A stretch of 48,304 nucleotides of DNA from CAZOVB01 sp964583095 (GCA_964583095.1 CAZOVB010000029.1:1-48304), one strand, 5' to 3'. Counted from the stretch's first letter, positions 31,099 to 42,600 are shown. Notes: a model not told the origin generated them from the letters alone. Program-made: numbers and translations.

Positions 31099-32556
31099 AT
31101 GCGACTGAATATTCAGGATTTCGGCGCCGTCGGCGACGGCAGGACCTCTTCGACCGCGGCGATCAACCAGGCCATTGCCAAGGCGGGTTCGCTGGGAGGG
31201 GCTACGGTTGTCGTCCCGGCCGGCGTTTACGTTACGGGGACGATCTTTTTGGCTTCGCACCTTCGGCTGGAGCTTTCACCCGGGGCGGTGCTTCTTGCCA
31301 GTGAAGATCCGCAGGAATACCCCGATATCGAAAAGGCTTCGACCTTCCCGCCGCATCTGAACAAGGGCGCCCGGATGCAGCACCACTTTTTCTACGCCGA
31401 CGGCTTGGAGGATATCACGATCTGCGGCCCCGGGGCCATCGACGGAAACGTATCTGCCTTCACCCCCGGCTGGGAAGACAAGAAGCCGTACACCTGGACC
31501 GGTGCGAGCAATCGCCCCTTCGTTCCGACGATCGAGATCAGCAATTGCAGCGACGTTCGACTCCAGGACATCACGCTTCGCAACTCGCCCGGCTGGACGT
31601 GTCACCTCTCCTGTTGCGATCGCGTCTGGGTCGAGCGGGTGAAGTTGCAGAACTACGTCTTCGCCGGCAACAGCGATGGTTTCGACGTCGACGGCTGCCG
31701 GGATGTGTTCTTCACCAACTGTCACATCACCACCGGGGACGATGCGATCGTGCTTAAGAGCTTCCCCAATACACGCAGCTGTGAGCGGATCGTCGTCACC
31801 GGCTGCATCATGGAGACGCTTTGTGCAGCCTTGAAGATCGGCACCGAGAGCTGGCACGATTTCCGCCGGATCGTGTTCACCGATTCGGTCGTACACAAGA
31901 GTTCCCGGGCGTTTCAGATCACCGTGTTGGACGGCGCAACGGTCGAGGACGTTACCGTCCGCGGGCTGGTGGTGGACACCAACAGCTCGAACCTGTTCAA
32001 CCGGCCCGTGCAGATCGACCTTTCCCGCAGGCACATGGGCTATCTGCCCGGCGTGGAGGAAGAAGACGTTCCCGAGATGGGCAAGGTACGACGGATTTCC
32101 ATCTCGGATCTGACGCTTCGGACCGACGGGCGGATTCTTCTCTCTGCCGCTCCGGGAGGGATGCTCGAGAACATCCGCCTTCGTGACATTCGCATTGCCA
32201 TGCCCTGGATCGAGGATCCCCACGAGATCCCCGATGACGCCGACCCGCTCCAGGGCTCGATCCGCTGTCCGGAGATGCGACGGGCCCGGGCGGCTGTCTC
32301 GGCAGAGAATATCGACGGTCTGAGCGTCCAGGGAATCACCTGCGACTGGCCTCAAGAGCCCCCGGGGGAGGACTTCACCCCCAAGCACAAGAACGGCAAG
32401 CCGGTGCGCGATCCGCGGAAAGACTTCGAGCCCATGCCGCCCATGCAGATTCTCTGGGCCCGGAATGTGCAGGGGCTCAAAGTTGACATCCCCTGCGCCC
32501 GACCCTTCCGCTGCGACCAGGCTGTGTATCTGGACAACTGCACGCAGGTCGATTAA
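31099..32556 (+). CDS. GH28-like parallel beta-helix glycosidase without a signal peptide
   Basis: This 485-residue protein starts MRLNIQDFGAVGDGRT, as polygalacturonase-like proteins do. The catalytic Asp regions appear as NSDGFDVDG (191-199) and GDDAIVLKS (213-221), with KIGTES (246-251) at the substrate-binding position. The His motif GHG, normally between them, reads LCAAL here, so the enzyme is divergent from pectin polygalacturonases; related families that lack this His also exist. No signal peptide is present, implying action on imported oligosaccharides. AAAGGAG precedes ATG 31099. The substrate is unknown. Confidence 0.85.
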   Translation: MRLNIQDFGAVGDGRTSSTAAINQAIAKAGSLGGATVVVPAGVYVTGTIFLASHLRLELSPGAVLLASEDPQEYPDIEKASTFPPHLNKGARMQHHFFYADGLEDITICGPGAIDGNVSAFTPGWEDKKPYTWTGASNRPFVPTIEISNCSDVRLQDITLRNSPGWTCHLSCCDRVWVERVKLQNYVFAGNSDGFDVDGCRDVFFTNCHITTGDDAIVLKSFPNTRSCERIVVTGCIMETLCAALKIGTESWHDFRRIVFTDSVVHKSSRAFQITVLDGATVEDVTVRGLVVDTNSSNLFNRPVQIDLSRRHMGYLPGVEEEDVPEMGKVRRISISDLTLRTDGRILLSAAPGGMLENIRLRDIRIAMPWIEDPHEIPDDADPLQGSIRCPEMRRARAAVSAENIDGLSVQGITCDWPQEPPGEDFTPKHKNGKPVRDPRKDFEPMPPMQILWARNVQGLKVDIPCARPFRCDQAVYLDNCTQVD

Positions 32557-32862
32557 GGGCCCTCCATAGCGCGGGACCGGCTTGGGCCTCCAAGGCTGGG
32601 GGATTCCTCAATAAGAAGGTTCGCGGGCTTGCGGCAGGCATGGGGGTTGTACTGAGGTCCTCCGAAACCGACGAGTCGCACAAAACCAAAATCCGCCACA
32701 GCCCCGTATGAGTGCATTTGGCCCCTGGCGGATGCAATAAAATCCCCTTGCCTTTGAGAGGGCTCAGACGCTCGATGCCCCACGGGCCAAAAGCAGGGAC
32801 AAACGGCCGGATCGGCGCTGCGTTCTTGCCGCGGCCCCGACCCGGCCGGTGCTGCAAAGTTT
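32557..32862. other. Gap between the GH28-like gene and the second PEP-CTERM gene
   Basis: This 306-base gap lies between convergent genes. The open frames crossing it look like chance frames of GC-rich DNA, with no signal peptide, domain or ribosome-binding site. The only structure noted is the hairpin at 32691-32733. Confidence 0.5.
32691..32733 (-). terminator. Possible terminator of the second PEP-CTERM gene
   Basis: ATCCGCCA (32691-32698) is perfectly complementary to TGGCGGAT (32726-32733). Read on the minus strand the hairpin is followed by TTTGGTTTTG. The loop is long (27 bases), which weakens the call. Confidence 0.35.
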
Positions 32863-33471
32863 TCAGGCTCCCCGGCGCTTTTTGATGTAACTCCCCAAGC
32901 CCGCTCCGGAGAAGATCAGGGCCATGGCCGTCAGCGGCTCCGGTATACCCGGCGGGGGCGGGGGTGGATCCAGATTGCCGTAAAGCCGGGCGTGATCCAG
33001 CCAGGCCGTGCCGCTGTGAGTATAGTTCCTTGCCCGCAGACGGAAGAGGAGTTCTCCGTCATCGAGAATCGTTGTATTCACGCCGATGGTATGCTGGCCG
33101 TCATCGACCTCGCCGATCCACTGGTTGGCACCGTCTTCGAATTGAGCCTCGACGAACTCCCGGTAGTCCCACAGATAGATGGTATTGCCGTTCCACCAGA
33201 GAGTGACGCTGTAGTAGTCATCGTTGGTGTCGTTCGTGAAATCCAACTCCAGCCACGCTTCGGAAACGGTGGCTCCCGGGGAGAAGTCCGGGTCGCTGCT
33301 GAAATCCAGGGAGATCGGATTCGACCAGTTCTCGCTGATCCTGATCGAATCCCACCCCAGCAGGCCCCAATGATCCTTCTTCACGTCGAAGTCGTAAGTG
33401 GTCGCCCAACAGGCCGTTGAAAGGCTCAAAAACAAAGCAACAGACAATACAATCCTAGCCGAATCCCTCAT
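32863..33471 (-). CDS. PEP-CTERM sorted exported protein
   Basis: This 202-residue protein has a signal peptide (MRDSARIVLSVALFLSLS, cleaving near CWA) and the C-terminal sorting tail IPEPLTAMALIFSGAGLG followed by KKRR. The mature region is beta-rich and aromatic, without catalytic motifs, and a stretch of prolines precedes the tail. ATG 33471 is preceded by GGAGG eight bases away; an ATG 15 codons upstream in frame is less likely. It is unrelated in sequence to the other PEP-CTERM protein apart from the tail. Confidence 0.88.
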   Translation of the reverse strand: MRDSARIVLSVALFLSLSTACWATTYDFDVKKDHWGLLGWDSIRISENWSNPISLDFSSDPDFSPGATVSEAWLELDFTNDTNDDYYSVTLWWNGNTIYLWDYREFVEAQFEDGANQWIGEVDDGQHTIGVNTTILDDGELLFRLRARNYTHSGTAWLDHARLYGNLDPPPPPPGIPEPLTAMALIFSGAGLGSYIKKRRGA

Positions 33472-33552
33472 GATTCTGCCTCCGGGGTAGATAACGACCC
33501 CATTCAAGCTACGCATTATGAGAAGCCTCCTGTAAGCTTCCTTTCGCTCTAT

Positions 33553-33581
33553 ATTATAGGCAGCGATACGGAGAAAGGGAA
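33553..33581 (-). promoter_or_regulatory. Candidate promoter of the second PEP-CTERM gene
   Basis: On the minus strand a perfect TATAAT (33558-33553) lies about 80 bases upstream of ATG 33471. The -35 position at 17 bases (TTCCCT) is poor, so an activator may be needed or the call may be wrong. Confidence 0.35.
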
Positions 33582-33640
33582 CCTGTCAGCCAAGATTCGA
33601 GAGATTCCAGCAAGTGGGGGACAAGGCAGATCGCGGGAAG

Positions 33641-33695
33641 GGCCTGTCTTGCATCCGAAGCCAAGCCCCGGCTCAAGTCTTTACAGACAGGGGCC
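33641..33695. other. Hairpin upstream of glnS
   Basis: GGCCTGTCT (33641-33649) can pair with 33685-33695 (AGACAGG, two bulged G, then CC). A small AGCC/GGCT inner stem lies in the loop. It is within the 270-base region between the divergent PEP-CTERM and glnS genes. It may be a leader structure or chance. Confidence 0.25.
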
Positions 33696-33790
33696 ATATA
33701 CAGTAAACAAGGGGCTCGCAGGCCGGTTGGGCAGAGACGTCCGACCCGGTGATGCGCAATAACCCACGAAGCATGGAAGGCGGAAGGACA

Positions 33791-35539
33791 ATGAGCGGTT
33801 CATCCAAGGCCGACAGCAATAACGACAGCTCCGGCGAGAACACCAGCGCCAAGACGGACTTCATCCGGCAGATCGTTGCCCAGGATGTAGCCGAGGGCAA
33901 ATGGGGCTCAAATGTCGTCACGAGATTTCCTCCCGAGCCCAACGCGTACCTGCACATCGGCCACGCCAAGGCGGTCTGGACCAGCTACTCCATCGCCTCG
34001 GATTTCGGCGGCGAGTTCCATCTTCGCATGGACGATACCAACCCGATGAAGGAGGAGGAAGAGTACGTCCAGGCCATTCAGGAAGATGTCCGATGGCTGG
34101 GCTGCGAATACGGCGAGCACCTCTACTACGCCAGCGACTGCTTCGAGCAGATGCACCGGTTCGCTATCGAGCTGATCCGCAAGGGCAAGGCCTACGTGGA
34201 CGACCAGAGTCCCGAGGAAATCCGCACCAACCGCGGCACGCTGACCTCTCCGGGCACCAACAGCCCGTTTCGAGACCGCAGCGTGGAGGAAAACCTCGAC
34301 CTGTTTACGCGGATGAAGCAGGGCGAGTTCCCCGACGGCAGCCGCGTGCTTCGGGCCAAGATCGACATGACCCACCCGAACATCAACATGCGCGACCCGG
34401 TGATGTACCGCATCCTGCATGCAAAGCATCCCCACCGGGGCGATGAATGGTGCATCTACCCGATGTACGACTGGGCACACGGCCTGGAAGATTCCATCGA
34501 GGGCGTGACCCACTCGCTGTGTTCGATCGAATTCGAGAACCACAGGCCGCTCTACAACTGGTTCATCGAGGCGATCAACGAGGGTCGCGAGAAGCCGATT
34601 CACCACCCCAAGCAGATCGAGTTTGCCCGCTACAACCTGACCTACACGATCATGAGCAAACGCAAACTGCGCGTGCTGGTCGAGGGCGGGCACGTCAGCG
34701 GCTGGGACGATCCCCGCCTGCCGACCCTGCGGGGAATGCGAAGGCGGGGCTATGTGCCCGAGGCGATTCGCGATTTCGCCCTGACGACGGGAATCAGCAA
34801 ATACCCGGCGGTGTTCGAGATCCAGAGGCTCGAGCATCACCTGCGACGGCACCTCAACCAGACTTCCCCGCGGGTGATGGGCGTACTGAACCCGGTCAAG
34901 CTGGTCATCGACAACTACCCCGAGGACAAGACCGAGACGCTCGAGGCCGTCAACAACCCCGAGGACCCCTCGGCCGGTACGCGCGACGTGCCGTTTTCCC
35001 GCGAGCTCTACATCGAGCGAGACGACTTCATGGAGGACCCGCCGCGGAAGTTCTACCGTCTGTCTCCCGGTCGGGAGGTGCGCCTGCGCTATGCGTACTT
35101 CGTCACCTGCACCGGCGTGATCAAGGACGACGACGGACAGGTCAAGGAGATCCACTGCACGTACGATCCCGAAACGCGCGGCGGCGATGCGCCCGATGGG
35201 CGGAAGGTCAAGGCCACGCTGCACTGGGTCTCGGCCAGGCATGCGGTTTCCGCCCAGGCCAGGCTCTACGAGCACCTGTTCACCGAGGAAGACCCGGAAG
35301 ACGTGGAAGAGGGCCAGGATTTCACAGCCAATCTGAATCCGGATTCCATCCAGGTGCTGGAGGGTGTCAAGGTCGAGCCATCCGTGGCCAAGGCTGTCGC
35401 GGGCGATCGCTGCCAGTTCGAGCGGATCGGCTATTTCTGCCTGGACCCGGATTCCACCGACGGCAGGCTGGTATTCAACCGCACCGTCTCACTGCGCGAT
35501 ACCTGGAAGAAGCTCCAGAAGAAGGGCAAGACCAAATAG
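33791..35539 (+). CDS. glnS: Glutamine--tRNA ligase
   Basis: This 582-residue class I synthetase charges tRNA-Gln directly. HIGH (55-58) lies in PPEPNAYLHIGHAK, the KMSKS loop reads MSKRK, and FEFENxRPLYNWF-like and DDPRLPTLRGMRRRGY blocks are typical of GlnRS rather than GluRS. The C-terminal anticodon-binding barrels are complete. The first 22 residues form a Ser/Asn-rich extension. ATG 33791 has GGAAGGA upstream; in-frame ATGs at 33749 and 33752 are less likely. The presence of GlnRS suggests the organism does not rely only on the GatCAB route for Gln-tRNA. Confidence 0.96.
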   Translation: MSGSSKADSNNDSSGENTSAKTDFIRQIVAQDVAEGKWGSNVVTRFPPEPNAYLHIGHAKAVWTSYSIASDFGGEFHLRMDDTNPMKEEEEYVQAIQEDVRWLGCEYGEHLYYASDCFEQMHRFAIELIRKGKAYVDDQSPEEIRTNRGTLTSPGTNSPFRDRSVEENLDLFTRMKQGEFPDGSRVLRAKIDMTHPNINMRDPVMYRILHAKHPHRGDEWCIYPMYDWAHGLEDSIEGVTHSLCSIEFENHRPLYNWFIEAINEGREKPIHHPKQIEFARYNLTYTIMSKRKLRVLVEGGHVSGWDDPRLPTLRGMRRRGYVPEAIRDFALTTGISKYPAVFEIQRLEHHLRRHLNQTSPRVMGVLNPVKLVIDNYPEDKTETLEAVNNPEDPSAGTRDVPFSRELYIERDDFMEDPPRKFYRLSPGREVRLRYAYFVTCTGVIKDDDGQVKEIHCTYDPETRGGDAPDGRKVKATLHWVSARHAVSAQARLYEHLFTEEDPEDVEEGQDFTANLNPDSIQVLEGVKVEPSVAKAVAGDRCQFERIGYFCLDPDSTDGRLVFNRTVSLRDTWKKLQKKGKTK

Positions 35540-35655
35540 CGACCGTTGCCGGACCCCGACAAATACTGCGCATTGAAGCCCATCGTTTTGATTTCCCCAC
35601 TTGGCGGAATATCCTTACCTTAAAGACAGCTTGTTAAGAAAAGGGAGATCGCCAA

Positions 35656-36585
35656 GTGAAATATCGCAAGTTGGGAAAGACAGACCTGAGCGTATCGGTC
35701 GTAGGCGTTGGCACATGGCAGTTCGGTGGCGAATGGGGCAAGGACTTCTACCAGGGTGAAGTCGATGCCATGTTCCGCAGGGCTTCCGAGGTCGGGATCA
35801 ACCTGCTCGATACGGCAGAATGCTACGGAGACCACCTTTCGGAGGACTTCTGTGGCCGCGCAATCGAGGACCAACGGGACCAGTGGATCGTGGCGACGAA
35901 ATTCGGCCACAAGTTCCACGAGCGTTTCGAGCGTGATACGGTCTATGACCTGGACGGCGTGCGCAAACAACTGGAAGACTCACTCAAGGCCCTGCGGACG
36001 GACCATATCGACCTGTACCAGTTTCACTCGGGCCCGGACGAGAAGTTCGATACCGACGGCCTGTGGGAAATGCTGGGAAAGCAGAAGGAGGCCGGCAAGA
36101 TCCGCCACCTGGGCATTTCCATCGGGTCCAACGACAATCTGTACCAGACCGACAAGGCTTCATCGGTCGACGCCGAAGCCATACAGGTGGTCTACAATCG
36201 GTTGAACCGGAACCCGGAGAAGCGGGTCTTCGACTCGTGCATCCGTCAGAACCTGGGCGTCCTGGCCCGCGTGCCTCTGGCCAGCGGATACCTCAGCGGC
36301 AAGTACGACAAGTCCAGCACCTTTGACGAAAACGACGTGCGCGGCAAGTGGCACAGCAAGGAGCAGCGCGACAAGACCCTGGAAGAGGTCGAGAAGATCC
36401 GCGACCAGGAAGTTCCCGAGGGCGTTCCCATGGCCCAGTGGGCCCTGGCGTGGTGTCTGAAGCACCCGGCCGTTACGTGTGTGATCCCCGGCTGCAAGAA
36501 CGTCAAGCAGGTCGAGGACAACGCCGCCGCGGCGGATCTGGATATCGTTCCCGACGACCACCCGCAGTCGACGTCGGCTCCCTGA
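35656..36585 (+). CDS. Aldo/keto reductase
   Basis: This 309-residue NADPH-dependent reductase has the full tetrad Asp52, Tyr57, Lys82 and His124 (LLDTAECYGD, ATKFG, YQFHSG). The C-terminal PGCKNVKQVEDN contacts the cofactor phosphate. The start is GTG 35656 with AAGGGAG upstream. The substrate is unknown; members of this group reduce sugar or lipid-derived aldehydes. It stands alone, 116 bases after glnS, and is convergent with the giant gene. Confidence 0.93.
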   Translation: MKYRKLGKTDLSVSVVGVGTWQFGGEWGKDFYQGEVDAMFRRASEVGINLLDTAECYGDHLSEDFCGRAIEDQRDQWIVATKFGHKFHERFERDTVYDLDGVRKQLEDSLKALRTDHIDLYQFHSGPDEKFDTDGLWEMLGKQKEAGKIRHLGISIGSNDNLYQTDKASSVDAEAIQVVYNRLNRNPEKRVFDSCIRQNLGVLARVPLASGYLSGKYDKSSTFDENDVRGKWHSKEQRDKTLEEVEKIRDQEVPEGVPMAQWALAWCLKHPAVTCVIPGCKNVKQVEDNAAAADLDIVPDDHPQSTSAP

Positions 36586-36618
36586 GCAGTACGGCACCGC
36601 CACGATACCAAGGTACGA

Positions 36619-36643
36619 GGGGCCTCGACCAGCGCGAGACCCC
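36619..36643. terminator. Hairpin between convergent genes
   Basis: GGGGCCTCG (36619-36627) pairs with CGAGACCCC (36635-36643) with one mismatch, which becomes a U-G pair in the minus-strand RNA. No T-run follows in either direction. It may act as a weak bidirectional stop between the reductase and the giant gene. Confidence 0.35.
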
Positions 36644-36664
36644 ACGTGACTCTTTCGGCTTTGC

Positions 36665-39600
36665 TCAGCGCTGCGGAGGCGAGGCCTCGCGGACAACCGC
36701 CCCGTGCTCTTCAGAGAGCACCAGGATCGCGAACCGCGAAACGCCCTCGATCTCGTCGCTGCTGAGCGAGGTGTAATCGAATCGGCCTCGAAGATCCGTG
36801 TAACCGTCCTTGAAGAACTTCTCTCCGCGGGGCGTACGGGCGTAGACCTTCACGTAGACCTTGCTCAAAGGCTTGCCCGTCTTGGCCGAGGCGACCTTCA
36901 ACTGGCCGTAGTTTTCGACAATCTGCACGCGCATCGAATTGGCGAAGCAGGTTTCCGAAGCACTCAGAGCCCCGGCCTGGACTTCCACCAGCACGTTGGC
37001 GCTGTGGAACCGCTCGGGCAGTTCAAAGGTGTGGGTATTGGCCTCTTCATCCAGTTCAACTCTCTGGCTGTGGTTGGGCTGGACGTATGAGAACTGCTGC
37101 GAGGTCCCCTGGACGAAGGGCTTGCGGCTGAAGAGCAGTTCGATGTCCATCAGGTAGTAGTTCACCTTCACCTCCGAGAGGTTCTGGTAGTTGAGGGTAA
37201 CCTTCCGATCCTCTACCTTCATCTCCAGACTCGGTTGCTTCTGGGCCTGGCGGGTCTGCTGCTGGTTGCGGTCTTCCGGATCGACCAGGGCTACGTCCTG
37301 TCCCTGGATCTGATCCAACTGGGCCCCGGCGGCTGCGAAGATCTTCCGCCATCGCTCTACGGGGTAGTCCTTGTAGCGATCGGTGATCCGCCGGGCCTTT
37401 TCCAGATCTTCCTGGTAGAAGGCCAGGTACACCTGGAAGTAATCGTACTGCAGCCTCGTGGCCAGCGCGTCGGGATCGATCGTCTCGAAGCGTTCCATCG
37501 CCTCGTGCACCCGGTCCTGCAGGAGCAGGTAGTACACAATGGCCATGTTGTCCTCGTGGCTCAGTTGCCCCTTGCGTATGAGGATTTCCAACAGGGAAGT
37601 GTACTGCTGGTAGATTCGCTCGTTGGGGATCCGGCGTTGTCGGCCAAGCCTGTGTCGCCGCGCGTTGACCAGGGGCCGGTATTCCAGGTGCTGATACAGT
37701 GTCCGCTCGACCGGGTCGATCGTCAGCAGGGGGCTCTTGAGGTAGGGACCGACCTTCGCGATGAAACTGTCGCTGTGCTTGAGGTAGTCCTCGACGCGGG
37801 CCGGATCGTTGTGCAGGAAGCTGTAGCCCCAGAGCGTCTGGTTGTAGACGTGTCGGGCCGAAAGAAGATCCAGCGCCCTTCGGTAGAACGTCTTATCCCG
37901 CATGCGCCAGGCGATGAGCTCCAGCGAGAGTCTCTGTGGGTTGTTCTGCTTGATAAACGCGATGACCTCGTCTTCGCTGCCGTACTGGCTGATGTAGGGC
38001 CAGCTTTCGGTATCGACCTTGCTCGGCTCGGCGACCACGTGGAAGGAAAACGACTCAGCCGAGGCCAGCAGCTCCTCGTCCCGCGAGACGTGTACGGGAT
38101 AGTGGGGGAAGTCTCCACTGGCGGGGAAGTAGAAGTAATACTCCAGCTTCTGCGTGTGGTAGGGCTGGAGATCCATCGAAACGGTCTGGGTATATTGGCC
38201 TGCCTGGACGGGCATGGCCCCCCGGGGGGTCTGGATCAGCACGGACAGGTCCTGCCGGGAGGAGGTCGGGTTGGTAATGACCACCTGGGCTCCATAGACC
38301 ACGCAGGTAAGGAATTCCTCGGTGACGAACTTGTCGACGCGCTGGTTGTTCTCCTGGCGGTAGCGGTCGTCTGCGCGGAAGAAATTCTGGCTGATCAGGA
38401 TGGGTGTCTTGTCCCGGGCTTTCTCGACCGGCTGAATCTGCCGGTGGAAGATCAGGGCCGGGCCGGCCAACTTGAGACTCCGCGTGTCGCCTTCGGTCGT
38501 AACGTCATGCTCCTTGGCCTGGAAGGGCAGGTCCAGCAGGGCCAGGGCCAGGACAGCTTCGGTGAAGTTCCCGGAAGCCTGGGAGAACTTCTCGGACAAG
38601 AACGGCTCCTGTCCCTCATGTCGGGCGAAGTCGTTCCAGAACTCGTTGACGTCCACCAGCGAGGCGTTCTGGGCTTCGATGGGAAGCTTGTAGTAGTTGT
38701 TCTCCGCCCACTCGGTCGTCTTTTCCAGGCGGCGATAGAGGGCGGCGGGCATTTCCTCCTCATCGGCCAGGTCCAGTTCGAAGCGGATGCTTGCAGGGGT
38801 GTCCGCGGCTGTCTTTCTACGTCGGGCCAGGGCATCCTGCTTCCTCTTGGCCATTTCTTTTTCTTGGAGCTTGTCGCTGTCGCTCTGGATCTCGCGACGG
38901 GCGCCTGACTGCCTGGGTGATGGCTCTGCCTCGGACATCGGGCGGGTGTGCAACCTACCGGCGGATTCATCATCGCTCATATCCTTTCCCGCATAACCCA
39001 TCTTGCCGTCCTCCAGCCCGCGAGCGGCCAGACCGGCGCGGAAGTACCAGCCCGGCTGGAAGCTTTCGGGGGGCAGAAGGTCCAGCAGATCCTGGATGTG
39101 CGTCTGCATGTGGGGTGTTTCGCCCGGAAGGGCCTTGCCCAGCAGGACCCGCTCCGGCATATTCAGACGCGAATACGACCACGGCTGGAGAACCTCCCGC
39201 AGGGCATCGGAATCTCCCAGCAGGTAGTGGTCCATGAAGGTCTTGTCCTTCTTGTTGGCCAGGTACCCCTTGACCACGCGGTTGAAGAACTCCGGATCCT
39301 TGCGGGAGAGGAAGAAGTGCAGCTCGTGACAGGCGAACCGGCTGTACTTCTGGCGCTTCTGCTCGTCGGTCAGCTCCGGCCAGTTCATCAGGAAGGCGAA
39401 CTCGCGAAGCTTCGGGTCGTTGAGCAGTGTAAGATACTGGCCATAGACGGCGGGGAGGCTGTCGTAGATCTCCATCTGGGCCGTCTTGATGTCAGCGATA
39501 CGGAAGGTCTCTCCGGCCTGGAACGCTTGGATCTTCCGCTTCTGGATGAAATGCTTTTCCGGATCCAGGTTGTCCGTGAGGCGAAGATCGCGGTAGATCG

Positions 39601-42600
39601 CATCCGGCTCGGCCAGGACACTGCTGCGATAGACGTAGTGGTAAGGGTCGGCAGCGACCACGTGGAGGTGGTGCTTGCCCTCGAGGAGTTTGCGCGGAAC
39701 GGTGACGATGCCGTTTTCGTCCGGGACCAGGTTGGCCATCACCACCGCCGGCTGGGCCAGGAAGTTCAGGTTGGAAAAGACGCCCGAGCCAGAAGCCTTT
39801 CCGGATTCGGGGGCCTGGCCGCTCCTGCTTTCGCGGCCCCGGCCATTCATTTCCGCCTCGCCTTCGAAATGCGTCCCCCCGCTGGGCTTCTGGACGCCGG
39901 TCTGGGTCTTGCGGAGCGCCCAGGGGTTGAGAATCAAGCCCGGGCGAGAGAGCATGCTGCCCGGCAGCAGCGGGAAGTCCTTGCGGTTCAGCACGTAGCG
40001 GTATTCGTCGCCGATATCCCGGCCTGTCACGTAGGAGGTGGTCGCCTTGCCGGGCGTCAGGGATTCGGGAAGCGGCATCAGGGACACCGCCAGGTCGGAA
40101 TAGAGATCGTACGCCGGGACGAAACGAACGGCTGTCAGATGCACCACCGCCAGCTTACTCGGGTTGGCCAGGCGGATGAGGACGTTCTCATCGTCGGAGG
40201 TGACCGAGACGATCTGCATCGGCTCGGCTTCGGGAAGCTCCAGGCTGCGGGAATCGCCTTGGACGTAGCTGCCCAGGGGGCTGTCGTAGACCTCGCCGTC
40301 TTCCACGCGGAGGGTGACCATCGCGCCGGCCGGCTTGATCCAGAGCGAGTAGTCGCCGGGGTCCAGACCCGTGATTTCGACAAAGCCATCCTGGATTGAA
40401 AGCGCGTCGAACCGATCGGCATAGAATTGCCCGCTGCGCGTCTCCAGCAGGGACAGCTCGCTTGGCAGGGGCTTTTCGGCCTGGCCCATGTAGGGGATGC
40501 GAATGGGCCGGCCCTGCTTTGCATGCAGCAGGGACGGGTAGGCGTACCGGTCGTCGGGCAGTGTCCAGCTTCGAGCGACGCCGTTCGAGCCGGCCGAGAT
40601 GTGCTCGATTTCCTTCAACGCTCCAAGGTGGATACGGCCCGCCTTGTCGGACTTGAGACTGACGGAAATCGCAGCGGTCACGTCCCTGTGTCGCAGGTCC
40701 AGCCGCACCGGCCGATCGGGAAGGATTTCGCCGCTCTTGCCCAGCACGTCGATCGCCCAGCCATCGGGCAGACGGACCAGGTGCAGGTCGTGCGTATAAG
40801 ACGTCTTGTCGATGCCGTTGAGCTGAAAGCTCTGGCCGGCGGAGAGATCGATCTTCTTGCCCGTGGTAGGCTGCTCGATCTTCGCCCGGAGGGTGAAGTG
40901 GATCGACGCCAGCCGGGGCGGCACGCGGAAGGTGGCAGTGAGGTCCTGGTCCATCGTCGCTTTGAGGTCCGAGAAGGTCCGGGTCGCCGCGATGCCGTCC
41001 AGGTCCTGCGTGCGGACGTCGAGTTCGATATCTTCCAGGCGTCCGATTGACAGAGGGGTGTTTTCCAGCAGCAGGCGGGGATGGACAATGACGGTTGCTT
41101 CGCTGCGGCCGAGCAGGTCTTCCTGCTCGACATGGAAGCCCGCCTGGAGCCGGTAGTTCGCCCCGGGCAGGTTCAACCAGTCCAGGGTGGCGAAATTTCC
41201 GGATTCCAGGATGATTCTCTTGCGGCCCGGCTCGGAGGAAAGGGGCATGTAAATCCGGCCGTTCTCGTCGGCCTGGTAGCGGTGGAGGCCCAGGTGGACC
41301 GCGGCTTGTTCCACGAGCTGATTGCTCTCATTGAAGACGGTCAAAACGACCGATTGCCCCGAGGGCGCGACGGTCTGGAAGTAATGCAGCTTGCCCACGC
41401 GAATAAGGGCGCGGCTGGCCTTTCCGTTGCCGATGAAATCCACGACGTAGACGCCGCGGTCCTGAATTTCCGGCAGCTCGACGGCGCGTCGAACCTGGCG
41501 GAACGGCGAGACATTCTCGATCCGGACCTTTTTCTGGGCGTTGGGAACCAGGCCGTCCAACTGAATATCGGTGCCGATGGACGCGCTGCGAGACCGGTAG
41601 TAATTGAGCGTGTCGACCTTGTAGATCTTGACCAGCAGGGTCTGGATGTTCTTGAGCTTCAGGTTGAGTGTCACGTCCTGTCCGGGCAGGTAGTGCTCGC
41701 GGCGCGTGTAGGCGAAGTCGATGTCCACGCGCTCCTTGAGCTGCTGATACTCGGCCGGGCTCAGCAGGGAAGCCCACTTTTCCGGGTCGCCCTGGCCCGA
41801 GAGGATCTTCGCCTCGGCAAACCATCGCTTGAGCCAACCGGACCGCACGTATTCGTTGTATTTCTCCCAATCTTCGCTGCGGCGGAAGATCTCCAGGAAG
41901 TAGCTCTTGACCAGTTCCTGGTCGTCGTGGATGGGGCCCACGGCGATCTTCGATCCAAAGTCGGCCGAGAGATTCACCATGTATCGCCGCCGGCTCTCGT
42001 CGCGCAGATAGTCCGGTTCCACGTAGGCGATCTGTCGGGGCAGCTTGAGGTATCCCAGGAACAGTTTCCAGTCGTAGGCGCCGCGGGCGCGGTCGGCCTT
42101 GAGCAGGTGGTAGAGGACGTTGGCCTTGAGCGAATTGTGGGCCGGGCCCAGCGTATCGACGAACTGCCAGAGCCGGGCGTAGTAATCGCGGGTGGCCTGT
42201 TTGTCGTGACGCCAGTCGACGCCCTCGGGCGGACGAAGCCGACTGATATAGGCGTAGACGAACGAACTGTCGTTTCGCAGGTTGGGACTCTTGCGAAGGA
42301 TTTCATCGAGTTGGGCCAGCGTCAGCCTGGAATGGATGGGAAGATAGCCGAACCCCCCCGACCCCTGCGAGGAGAGGTCCCTCAGGATCGTTTCGACCAG
42401 GTCCGGATAGTCAGGCCGCTGGATCTTGCGAAGATAGTTGCGCCGGAGGACGTAGTTGAACTCGATTGCCTCGGGCAGCCAGTCCATGGCGGGTACCTTG
42501 AACCGGCCAAGCGAGCTGCCCGAGTGGAGGGCAAACCGCTGGGCGAAGGCCTTGCGGCTGATGGCGTTCTGATCAAGTCGGTGGGGCAGGTCCGCGCCGG

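Noticed and set aside
32477..32857. Possible minus-strand gene in the gap after the GH28-like gene
   Set aside because: It overlaps the GH28 end, has no ribosome-binding site and shows a low-complexity Pro/Arg-rich translation without similarity to known families.
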